From: Desulfocapsa sp.
GTDB lineage: Bacteria > Desulfobacterota > Desulfobulbia > Desulfobulbales > Desulfocapsaceae
Direction: 5' to 3'
DNA length: 11,946 nt
Assembly: GCA_030635405.1 (NCBI GenBank)
Contig: DAOVZA010000025.1
Location: 1 to 11,946 of the forward strand
Part shown: positions 1 to 5,970 of the stretch, in pieces
How the letters are laid out: every line of letters starts with the position of its first letter
How positions within the stretch are numbered: the first letter of the stretch is position 1
Notes under the pieces: generated by a model
The model's database searches: none
What the model was told of the DNA's origin: nothing
What the model saw: the letters and a program-made list of their open reading frames with translations, nothing else
Position numbers and translations under genes: made by a program

Positions 1-411
1 TATACCCACCGTATTGGCAGAACAGGACGTGCGGGTAAAGAGGGCTTGGCAGTTACCCTCTTTACCAAAAGTCAAGCACCTGAAATGAGATACTATCGCA
101 ATGAAATTCGCAGGTTTGATGATATTGATACCTTAAACGAGGTCGAAGATTTCACACTGGTGCCACCAAATGTTACCATTGTTTTAGAAGGTGGAAAAAA
201 GGACAAAGTTCGTCCCGGTGATATTCTCGGCGCACTAACTGGTGCAGCAGGTATTGAAAGTAAATATGTTGGGAAGATTGATATTTATGATCGTCAAAGT
301 TATGTTGCAATTGATAGTAGTATGGTTGAGAAGGCTTATTCTTATCTGAAAAACGGAAAGATTAAAGGACGTACATTTTCAGTCTGGGTATTTGATCAAA
401 TAACGAAATGA
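1..411 (+). CDS. dbpA: ATP-dependent RNA helicase DbpA, C-terminal part (5' end outside window)
   Basis: DEAD-box helicase that uses ATP to remodel 23S rRNA during assembly of the large ribosomal subunit. The window opens in frame at helicase motif VI (HRIGRTGRAG, codons 3-12), whose arginines contact ATP and RNA. The last 75 or so residues match the DbpA-specific RNA-binding domain, an RRM-like fold that recognises hairpin 92 of 23S rRNA: note the signature KDKVRPGDILGALTG, then VGKIDIYD and the terminal GKIKGRTFSVW. These features separate DbpA from RhlE, SrmB and DeaD, which lack this domain. The TTG at 46 lies inside motif VI's flank and is not a real start; the true start is upstream of the window. 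The stop is 23 bases before slyX, so the two are probably co-transcribed. Confidence 0.95.
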   Translation, partial: YTHRIGRTGRAGKEGLAVTLFTKSQAPEMRYYRNEIRRFDDIDTLNEVEDFTLVPPNVTIVLEGGKKDKVRPGDILGALTGAAGIESKYVGKIDIYDRQSYVAIDSSMVEKAYSYLKNGKIKGRTFSVWVFDQITK

Positions 412-415
412 CAAC

Positions 416-424
416 GGAGAGGAG
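416..424 (+). promoter_or_regulatory. Shine-Dalgarno sequence of slyX (decides the start)
   Basis: GGAGAGGAG lies immediately after the dbpA stop, with AGGAG ending ten bases before the ATG at 435. It lies inside the alternative reading frame that begins at 408, so it argues for initiation at 435 and against the longer form. Confidence 0.75.
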
Positions 425-434
425 AAATATAAAA

Positions 435-644
435 ATGAGTGAAGAACGTCTGGTGGAGCTTGAAACTCAAGTCACATTTCAGGATCAGACCATCAAAGAC
501 CTGAGTGATGTAATTTACAAACAGCAACAGGAGCTCGAAAGGTTGGCTACCCTCTGTGCCGCCTTGGAGAAACAGAGTAAAGAACTCGCGGAGTCTGACC
601 AGGGAAGCGATGCACCGGCAAACGAAAAGCCACCTCACTATTAA
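435..644 (+). CDS. slyX: SlyX family protein
   Basis: Small coiled-coil protein of 69 residues, close to the usual length of about 72 for the family. It starts MSEERLVELETQ, continues with a heptad-rich helix of about 50 residues, and ends in the conserved PPHY tail that marks SlyX. The molecular function of the family is unknown. An ATG at 408 overlaps the dbpA stop and would add nine residues, but it has no ribosome site. The ATG at 435 sits ten bases after AGGAG (420-424) and gives the normal family N-terminus, so I chose it. In enteric bacteria slyX lies beside slyD; here it follows dbpA, so an RNA- or ribosome-linked role is possible but only inferred. Confidence 0.92.
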   Translation: MSEERLVELETQVTFQDQTIKDLSDVIYKQQQELERLATLCAALEKQSKELAESDQGSDAPANEKPPHY

Positions 645-730
645 CAGCCGCACCAAGCTTATAAAAAACAACAACATGACTGATTATACTGAAGAGGAGC
701 GTCCAACAGTTACTAATCCCTGAGAACATT

Positions 731-737
731 GGAGGGG
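731..737 (+). promoter_or_regulatory. Strong Shine-Dalgarno sequence before the CxxC microprotein
   Basis: GGAGGGG is five bases before the ATG at 743. Few ribosome sites in the window are this close to consensus, and a site this good is unlikely by chance in front of a CPSCG-coding start. It is the main evidence that the microprotein is translated. Confidence 0.6.
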
Positions 738-742
738 TGCTT

Positions 743-892
743 ATGGCTTGTCCGTCATGTGGAAACAAGTTTCATTCTGATTTGAAGTTGGGCAGTGTCA
801 AAAGAAGTGTAAGTCGAGATGTATTAACAAATATTTCTGAGAGGCCCTGTGAGATTATGAGACGCACTGGCCGCTTCTTTCTTCCTATGTAA
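743..892 (+). CDS. 49-residue CxxC microprotein (hypothetical)
   Basis: Short open frame beginning MACPSCGNKFHSDL and ending RRTGRFFLPM. I do not recognise the family. What can be seen: a Cys-Pro-Ser-Cys-Gly knuckle at residues 3-7, a third Cys at residue 38, and a basic remainder. This resembles one half of a zinc ribbon, but with only three cysteines a complete four-Cys site is absent, unless His11 acts as a ligand or the protein dimerises. Support that it is a gene: a strong GGAGGGG (731-737) five bases ahead of the ATG, and an intrinsic terminator starting eight bases after the stop, which makes it the last gene of the dbpA-slyX unit. It could also be the surviving start of a longer, broken zinc-ribbon gene. 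Function unknown. Confidence 0.5.
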   Translation: MACPSCGNKFHSDLKLGSVKRSVSRDVLTNISERPCEIMRRTGRFFLPM

Positions 893-899
893 TATTTTC

Positions 900-934
900 A
901 GGTAGTTTTGCTTCGGTGATTCTACCTTTTTTTT
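900..934 (+). terminator. Intrinsic terminator of the dbpA-slyX-microprotein unit
   Basis: Stem AGGTAG (900-905) pairs with CTACCT (922-927). Inside it, after a two-base mismatch, TTGC and GGTGA give four more pairs closing a cUUCGg tetraloop (911-916), a very stable loop type. An unbroken run of eight T (927-934) follows. It begins eight bases after the stop of the 49-residue gene. Confidence 0.8.
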
Positions 935-1330
935 CAACTCACCACCATGAACGACCAATGTTAATCTCAATACTTTGTGTACCTACATCAGGTTAATAGA
1001 TCTACTGTGCATCATCAATTTTGACTTCTCAGGTCGGCGACCGTTGCTCCAACACCATCTCCTGGAAGATCATTGGAATAAGGTTAAATTGCGGTTTTGT
1101 TAAAATATTTAATCTTTCCACTGGCTCCCTTCTGATATTCATTCCAAAGTTTCTGTCAAAAAAATCATCCTAAAAATGTCATTTGTGTGGTGCCGTGTGA
1201 CACGGTGTGGTACGTTGCTCTTTGTGAGCATTGAGATTCATTTGTTTTTTTGAAGTGTTCTATTTTAGGTTTGTCTATGAATGAGTCTGAAATAATACAC
1301 CTTTTTTTAACACTTACAAAGGAGTAGGTT
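935..1330. other. Intergenic region without a convincing gene
   Basis: About 400 bases between the terminator and the rhodanese gene. All frames are broken by stops. The longest readable stretch is a 37-codon minus-strand frame (1142-1029) with no ribosome site and no recognised family. The region holds the palindrome at 1193-1205, and near its end the ribosome site AAAGGAG (1318-1324) of the next gene. A promoter for that gene must lie here but no clear sigma-70 pair stands out; TTGAAG near 1250 followed by TATGAA-like bases is weak. It may contain the decayed remains of a gene, which I could not identify. Confidence 0.5.
1193..1205. promoter_or_regulatory. Perfect palindrome, possible operator
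   Basis: CCGTGT-G-ACACGG is a perfect 6+1+6 palindrome 126 bases upstream of the rhodanese start. It is flanked on both sides by copies of GTGTGGT. It lacks a T-run, so it is not a terminator. A dimeric regulator binding here is possible; I do not recognise it as the site of a named family, and it does not fit the CRP consensus. Confidence 0.3.
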
Positions 1331-2272
1331 ATGAAAATCAAATTGTTATCAACTGTTTTATTCCTTTTTTTTGTACCAAGCATAGTTTTAGCAGTCCAAG
1401 TCCCAGGGCCGATTGTGGGACCAGCATGGTTAGCAAAGAACTTAACACAGGTTACCGTGCTTGATATCCGCAAGGATGATAAAAAATTCGCTTCTCAAGG
1501 AGATTGTGGCGATCAAATTGGGCACATTCCCAGAGCACTCTTTCTTGAATGGAGCGAGGTCCGCGACACACGTGAGATCGATGGGCAAGATGTCAAAAAA
1601 ATGATTCTTCCCAAAGCAGATTTTGAGGAATTGATGCGTAGTTTCGGTGTAAATAATGGGGATGCTATTGTTTTGACAAGTGAAGGCACCAGCTCCAAAC
1701 ATTCTACATTCGCCACCCGAATGTACTGGCAACTCAAGTATTATGGGCATGATAATGTGGCTATTTTGAATGGTGGTAACGCAAAATGGGTGGCAGACGG
1801 GAATGAACTGAGCTGTGTCCAAACTGAAGTCCCTGAGGGGAAATTCAGTGCAAGTGCGGAGAGAAAAGACCTTTTGGCAACTCCAACCGATGTTGTACAA
1901 GCTTTGAAATCAGGAGGCGTCACGCTGGTCGATGCACGTACTCAGGACTATTTCTTAGGTACGAAGCAAAAATCATACGTTTACGCCAAGGGACACATTC
2001 CTGGCTCAAAGAATTTTCCTCACCCTCAATGGTTCTCCTCAAAGGGACCAGCAACTTTTCTTTCAGGTGACCAATTGACCGTAGCAATGAAGGCCAATGG
2101 AATTGATCCTCAAGCTCCTGCAATAACATATTGCGACAGTGGACACCTGAGTACCGGAATTTGGTTTGTGATGCACGAACTCCTCGGCAACAAAGATGCT
2201 CGTCAGTTTGATGGATCTATGCACCAGTGGACGTTGGATAAAAATCATCCGACAACGATTGAGGTAAAATAG
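1331..2272 (+). CDS. Secreted tandem-domain rhodanese (thiosulfate/3-mercaptopyruvate-type sulfurtransferase)
   Basis: Sulfurtransferase of 313 residues that probably moves sulfane sulfur to or from a catalytic cysteine persulfide outside the cytoplasm. Residues 1-21 form a classic Sec signal peptide (MKIK, a hydrophobic core, then VLA before V22). Two rhodanese domains follow, about 30-160 and 180-305. The C-terminal domain has VDAR (200-203), GHIPGS (221-226) and the active loop CDSGHLS with Cys268. The N-terminal domain keeps LDIRK and GHIPRA but its loop reads TSEGTSSKHS, with no cysteine, so it is the usual structural, inactive half. AAAGGAG six bases before the ATG supports the start. 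It stands alone with its own terminator. The donor and acceptor cannot be read from sequence. In a sulfur-cycling organism a role with periplasmic thiosulfate or polysulfide is a reasonable inference. Confidence 0.88.
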   Translation: MKIKLLSTVLFLFFVPSIVLAVQVPGPIVGPAWLAKNLTQVTVLDIRKDDKKFASQGDCGDQIGHIPRALFLEWSEVRDTREIDGQDVKKMILPKADFEELMRSFGVNNGDAIVLTSEGTSSKHSTFATRMYWQLKYYGHDNVAILNGGNAKWVADGNELSCVQTEVPEGKFSASAERKDLLATPTDVVQALKSGGVTLVDARTQDYFLGTKQKSYVYAKGHIPGSKNFPHPQWFSSKGPATFLSGDQLTVAMKANGIDPQAPAITYCDSGHLSTGIWFVMHELLGNKDARQFDGSMHQWTLDKNHPTTIEVK

Positions 2273-2283
2273 AATAAACAATG

Positions 2284-2323
2284 CTTGGCTTGTGTTGTGC
2301 GATAACCGCTCACATGAGCCAAG
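2284..2323 (+). terminator. Probable terminator of the rhodanese gene
   Basis: CTTGGCT (2284-2290) pairs with AGCCAAG (2317-2323). TGTG/CACA and GCG/CGC continue the stem inward around an ATAAC loop, with small bulges. A short TTTT follows. It begins 11 bases after the stop codon. The T-run is short, so the strength is uncertain. Confidence 0.6.
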
Positions 2324-2365
2324 TTTTGACACTACATATTGCATCTTTTTCAGATCGTTTCAGCC

Positions 2366-2405
2366 CTTAGAAAGCTCTGTTTGCATCCCAAAAAGGCTTT
2401 CTAAG
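2366..2405. repeat. Inverted repeat with perfect 10-base arms in convergent spacer
   Basis: CTTAGAAAGC (2366-2375) and GCTTTCTAAG (2396-2405) are exact reverse complements around a 20-base loop. Neither strand has a T-run directly after the stem, so it is a poor intrinsic terminator. It lies between two convergent genes and may slow polymerase, protect mRNA 3' ends, or be one copy of a dispersed palindromic repeat. Confidence 0.5.
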
Positions 2406-2452
2406 AAAACCAAACAGGTGGTTCGATGCGTTAATATAGCCACATAGAAGGT

Positions 2453-2473
2453 TTGGATTTCTCAGCAATCCAA
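2453..2473 (-). terminator. Small hairpin downstream of the M20D gene (weak 3' signal)
   Basis: TTGGATT (2453-2459) pairs with AATCCAA (2467-2473) around seven bases, about 45 bases past the stop of the minus-strand amidohydrolase. No T-run follows on the minus strand. It may define the mRNA 3' end, but as a terminator it is weak. Confidence 0.25.
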
Positions 2474-2518
2474 GAATTCGGGTTGCTCCTGTAAGTGTTA
2501 AATGATGTAAACTCAGAT

Positions 2519-3715
2519 TTAATTAAGAAGATCCAAAGTGAACCTGACAAAAGATTCCACTCCAAGTGATAGCACAGAATCATTATATCTAAATTCTGGA
2601 TTGTGCAAAGGCGCACAATCGTCAAAGCCAGTGCCGAGAAAGAAATAACATCCCTTAGTTTTATCAAGAATAAAAGCCATGTCTTCGGCTCCCATGGTTG
2701 ATTCCGGCTCACAGATGTGCTCAGGAGTTACCACTTTTTCCATACTTTTTTTCATAATCCCAGTCATTTCAGGATCATTTTTAAGTGGGGGATAGCCCTT
2801 AGAAAACTCAGCTGTATAAGATGCACCCATGGAATCGCAGACTCCTTTAATCACCCGCTTTAACATTACAGGATAATCTTTCCAGGTATCCTTGTTAAAG
2901 GTTCGAAGAGTTCCAGATAGACTGGCTTCCTTTGGTATGATATTGGGAGCTGTTCCGCCATGAAGGGAGCCGATGGTGATAACAGATGGGCTGAGAGGAT
3001 TGATTTTCTGGTTTACAACCCGTTGCAGAGCGTTGGCAACCTGAACTGCCGTATCGAGTGCATCAACACAGAGATGTGGCATCGCTCCATGACCGCCTTT
3101 ACCTTTGATTGTGATCTTAAATGACCCACCAGCCGCCATCAGGACACCAGGCTTTATACCAAGATCTCCAGCAGGAAGACCTGGCCATAAATGACAGGCC
3201 ACGGAATAATCCACATGAGGGTTTTCCAGAATTCCTGCTTCAATCATCGGTTGGGCACCACCAGGACCCTCCTCAGCGGGTTGAAACATGAACTTTATAT
3301 TGCCTGAAAATGAGTCTTTCATTTTGGCAAGAATGCTGGCTGTGACTAATGCCATTGCCATATGGCCGTCATGCCCGCAGGCATGCATCATATCGTTATG
3401 TGTGGAGGTAAAGCTAAGTCCTGTTTCTTCATGGATAGGAAGGGCATCCATGTCGGCTCTGATGAGAAGTGTTTTACCAGGTTTTCCACTTTTCAAAAGT
3501 CCGACAACACCCGTTTGCGCTATACCAGTGCTCACTTCTATTTCTGGAATATTATGTAAGTATTCAGCGATAAAGTGAGACGTTTTTTTTTCAGCGAAGC
3601 CTTTTTCTGGGATTTTATGAAGTGCTTCCCTGATCGTTGTTAATACTTCTCTTTCTTTAGTAATTAGTGCTTTAATATCTTTCATTGTTCCATTATCCGC
3701 AGAGCTTTCAGACAT
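2519..3715 (-). CDS. M20D family amidohydrolase (N-acyl-amino-acid / hippurate-type aminoacylase)
   Basis: Cytoplasmic di-metal hydrolase, 398 residues, that removes an acyl group from an N-acylated amino acid or related amide. The M20D signature set is complete: RADMDALPI (86-94), HACGHDGH (111-118) with metal-site Cys113 and His115, QPAEE (145-149) with Glu148/149 as base and ligand, CHLWPGLP with His175, the lid/dimerisation part GKGGHGAMPH (205-214), and HNPEFRYND with His371. The family covers hippurate hydrolase, indole-acetyl-amino-acid hydrolase, N-acetyl-diaminopimelate deacetylase and general aminoacylases, and the substrate cannot be fixed from sequence. No Shine-Dalgarno precedes the ATG at 3715. 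Met11 (3685) is an equally good start and gives a more typical N-terminus (MKDIKALITKE). It follows the ArgE-like gene by 20 bases, so it is likely second in an operon. Confidence 0.9.
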   Translation of the reverse strand: MSESSADNGTMKDIKALITKEREVLTTIREALHKIPEKGFAEKKTSHFIAEYLHNIPEIEVSTGIAQTGVVGLLKSGKPGKTLLIRADMDALPIHEETGLSFTSTHNDMMHACGHDGHMAMALVTASILAKMKDSFSGNIKFMFQPAEEGPGGAQPMIEAGILENPHVDYSVACHLWPGLPAGDLGIKPGVLMAAGGSFKITIKGKGGHGAMPHLCVDALDTAVQVANALQRVVNQKINPLSPSVITIGSLHGGTAPNIIPKEASLSGTLRTFNKDTWKDYPVMLKRVIKGVCDSMGASYTAEFSKGYPPLKNDPEMTGIMKKSMEKVVTPEHICEPESTMGAEDMAFILDKTKGCYFFLGTGFDDCAPLHNPEFRYNDSVLSLGVESFVRFTLDLLN

Positions 3716-3735
3716 TCAGTTCATTAACTGGCAGT

Positions 3736-4896
3736 TTAACTCAAATAATCCATGAGTTTGTGCATAAAAAGTTCTGATTTTTGAATCTCAGATAAGTCGA
3801 TGTATTCATTGGGTCTGTGAGCCTGACTTATGGAACCTGGTCCACAGATAACAGTGGAAAATCCGGCATTTTGGAAAAGGCCGCCCTCGGTTGCATATGA
3901 GACTGTTTCTGTTTGTGTCTCACCAGTCAGGTTTTTACAAAGTTGTTGAGCTGCACCATCTGTTTCCGGATTCATGCCAGGAGCTTCAGCGTTTATTGTT
4001 GTAGTAATATCGCAATTGGGTGAGATCTTTTGCATCTCTTCTATGAAGGGTTTGCAGTAATCATTTAATTTCGTAACATAATCTTGAGGGTTTTCTCCTG
4101 AAACGGTACGAACATCCCAGTCAAATGAACATTGACGGGAAATGATATTTACGGCAGTGCCACCATTGATTTTCCCTACATGAACAGATGTATAAGGTGG
4201 GTCAAAAGGAGAATCTGAAGAGACACTACGTTTATTTTCCAGCATCAAATCCTCAAGAAAAGTAACGAGTCGTGCTGCAGTCATAACTGCACTGACCCCT
4301 TGGTCAATCTGACTGGAATGTGCCTCATGACCTGTTACGGTTGTTGTGTAACTGCCGATTCCTTTGTGAGCACTAATAATGCGCATGCTGGTTGGTTCAC
4401 CAATGATGACTGCCAATGGTTTTGGCAGTTTATCTGCCATGTCGTTGATCATGGCAGGTGCACCGAAACATCCTATTTCTTCATCATAAGAAAGGGCGAT
4501 ATGGATAGGCTTTTTTAACTCTTTTTTAAGCATTTCTGGCACAAGAGCCAAAGCAATAGCGAGGAAGCTTTTCATATCGGCTGTGCCACGACCGTATAAA
4601 CGATTATCTTTTTCCACTACCTGAAAAGGATCAGTATCCCAGGGTTGACCTTCAACCGGGACCACGTCAGTATGTCCGGATATAATTACTCCTCCATCTA
4701 TCATAGGGCCGATGGTGGTATAAAGGTTTGCTTTGTTCCCATCGATACTAGGCAATATCTGACATTGAACACCATGATCAGAAAGATAGGATTTAACAAA
4801 TTGAATTAATGGAAGGTTTGACTCACTTGATACAGTTGGAAAAGAAACAAGTTTGTCGATTAATTCTCTTGAGCTGTAATGATTTGGATTTGGCAT
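3736..4896 (-). CDS. argE: ArgE-like M20 deacylase (acetylornithine deacetylase type)
   Basis: Zinc-dependent deacylase, 386 residues, close to the E. coli ArgE length of 383. ArgE hydrolyses N2-acetylornithine to ornithine and acetate in linear arginine synthesis. Visible motifs: SGHTDVVPVEGQPW (73-86) with ligand His75 and base-site Asp77, GRGTADMKSF (102-111) with bridging Asp107, SYDEEIG (136-142) with catalytic Glu139 and ligand Glu140, GEPT with Glu167, the dimerisation domain GHEAHSS (189-195), and AHRPNEYI with His360. All ligands are present, so it should be active. The oddity is argJ at 9417-10601: ArgJ already frees ornithine by transacetylation, so this enzyme may act on another N-acyl amino acid or serve salvage. 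No good ribosome site precedes the ATG. It is followed 20 bases later by the M20D gene. Confidence 0.85.
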   Translation of the reverse strand: MPNPNHYSSRELIDKLVSFPTVSSESNLPLIQFVKSYLSDHGVQCQILPSIDGNKANLYTTIGPMIDGGVIISGHTDVVPVEGQPWDTDPFQVVEKDNRLYGRGTADMKSFLAIALALVPEMLKKELKKPIHIALSYDEEIGCFGAPAMINDMADKLPKPLAVIIGEPTSMRIISAHKGIGSYTTTVTGHEAHSSQIDQGVSAVMTAARLVTFLEDLMLENKRSVSSDSPFDPPYTSVHVGKINGGTAVNIISRQCSFDWDVRTVSGENPQDYVTKLNDYCKPFIEEMQKISPNCDITTTINAEAPGMNPETDGAAQQLCKNLTGETQTETVSYATEGGLFQNAGFSTVICGPGSISQAHRPNEYIDLSEIQKSELFMHKLMDYLS

Positions 4897-4944
4897 TTTG
4901 GTATAGATATAAGAGGTATAATTGTTTTTTTTGTTTATGCTTAG

Positions 4945-4976
4945 CTGTATAAGTTAAAGATGATGCTCGTATACAG
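4945..4976. repeat. Inverted repeat upstream of the ArgE-like gene
   Basis: CTGTATA (4945-4951) and TATACAG (4970-4976) are exact reverse complements 18 bases apart, 49-80 bases ahead of the argE-like start. Their position, between the upstream terminator and the gene, is where the promoter must be. They could be operator half-sites, but do not match the ArgR box. Chance cannot be excluded. Confidence 0.25.
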
Positions 4977-4984
4977 ATACAAAG

Positions 4985-5023
4985 AAAAATGGGTTCTGGA
5001 GTAATTCTCCAAAACCCATTTTT
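4985..5023 (-). terminator. Strong bidirectional intrinsic terminator of the cls-ppk2 operon
   Basis: Arms 4985-5001 and 5007-5023 pair over 17 positions with a single mismatch (4996/5012) around the loop TAATT. The core is TGGGTT/AACCCA plus TGGAG/CTCCA. Runs of A and T flank both sides, so it works in either direction. It lies about 30 bases past the stop of the second ppk2 and isolates that operon from the ArgE-like gene downstream. Confidence 0.9.
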
Positions 5024-5055
5024 TATACTACATTATTGCCTAACTAACACACGTT

Positions 5056-5958
5056 TTAGCCATGAAGCTTGTCAGGGTTCATAATATTTCTTTCCATGTG
5101 TTGTAATTCGTCAATACCTGAAACAATGATATCTGGATCAACCTGCAAACGATCATCTGAGATTTTTCCTTCATAATTCATTTCAGAAAGAAGGTGTTTA
5201 ATACAGTTAATTCTGGCCTTCTTTTTCACATCTGAACGAATGATGGTCCAGGGTGAAAGTGTTCTATTTGTTTCAGATAGCATCTGAAATTTTCTTACGG
5301 AATAGAGATCCCAATATTTCTGGGCCAAATTATCAACGGGAGAGATTTTGAATTGTTTCAAAGGATCAGTTTTTCTGGAATCAAAACGCTCTTTCTGAAT
5401 ATTCTTGGATACTGAGAAGTAGAATTTGAAAAGTTTAATTCCGTCTTTTACCAGAAGTTCTTCAAGCATGGGGACATCTTTTAAGAAACGTTTATTCTGA
5501 AGATCAGTACAAAACTTCATAACTGGTTCAACCATGGCACGGTTATACCAGCTACGATCAAACAGAACCATCTCGCCAGCAGATGGGAGGTGAGGGGTGT
5601 ATCGTTGAAAATACCACTGGGTAAGTTCTGTTTCGTTTGGTTTGTTTAGTGCGGTAACTCTGGTGCTTCGTGGATTAAGGTTAGCGGTGATTCGCTTGAT
5701 GGTACCACCTTTTCCAGCAGCATCACGACCTTCAAAGATGGCAAGAATACGATCTCCACTGGCCTGCATATGTCTTTGGAGTTTCATTAACTCGATCTGG
5801 AGAATTTTAAGCTCTTTTTCATAGTCAAGATGCCAGTTTTTTACAAAGACTGCAGTTTTTCCTTTACCATTTTTGCGATTTTCATTTCTGAGTGCGGTTC
5901 CTTCAAGTAATTTGAATCTTTCACCGCTCTTCTGCTTCTTGTCCTTTTTTCCTGACAT
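5056..5958 (-). CDS. ppk2: Polyphosphate kinase 2 (class I-type), copy B
   Basis: Kinase of 300 residues that transfers phosphate between polyphosphate and nucleoside diphosphates. Class I enzymes commonly make ATP or GTP from the diphosphates. Walker A is FEGRDAAGKGGT (75-86, Lys83). Walker B is FDRSWYNR (133-140, Asp134), and the lid is RKTDPLKQF (195-203). It keeps the classic TQWYFQRY (113-120) next to HLPSAGE, as in the Pseudomonas PPK2 type, and so is the more canonical of the two copies. The first 40 residues are lysine-rich and look disordered. Its Shine-Dalgarno AAGGAG overlaps the stop of copy A, and the gap between them is only ten bases, so translation is probably coupled. Last gene of the operon. 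Confidence 0.93.
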   Translation of the reverse strand: MSGKKDKKQKSGERFKLLEGTALRNENRKNGKGKTAVFVKNWHLDYEKELKILQIELMKLQRHMQASGDRILAIFEGRDAAGKGGTIKRITANLNPRSTRVTALNKPNETELTQWYFQRYTPHLPSAGEMVLFDRSWYNRAMVEPVMKFCTDLQNKRFLKDVPMLEELLVKDGIKLFKFYFSVSKNIQKERFDSRKTDPLKQFKISPVDNLAQKYWDLYSVRKFQMLSETNRTLSPWTIIRSDVKKKARINCIKHLLSEMNYEGKISDDRLQVDPDIIVSGIDELQHMERNIMNPDKLHG

Positions 5959-5964
5959 GCTGTT

Positions 5965-5970
5965 CTCCTT
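5965..5970 (-). promoter_or_regulatory. Shine-Dalgarno of ppk2 copy B overlapping the stop of copy A
   Basis: On the minus strand the stop TAA of copy A runs straight into GGAG, forming TTAAGGAG. The AAGGAG lies six bases before the copy B ATG at 5958. Ribosomes ending on copy A would expose or reuse this site, which suggests coupled, balanced synthesis of the two kinases. Confidence 0.75.

Noticed and set aside
408..644. Longer slyX beginning at 408
   Set aside because: The first nine codons overlap the dbpA stop and the ribosome site itself. The family N-terminus begins at 435.
1029..1142. Minus-strand 37-residue frame
   Set aside because: No ribosome site, no recognised motif, and ends in a stop without continuation in another frame. 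Kept only as a possible remnant.
1181..1220. Sigma-54 promoter near TGGTAC...TTGC
   Set aside because: The GG and GC elements are six bases apart, whereas sigma-54 promoters need ten.
1442..2344. Minus-strand open frames across the rhodanese gene
   Set aside because: They run opposite a well-conserved coding sequence, and have odd composition and no motifs.
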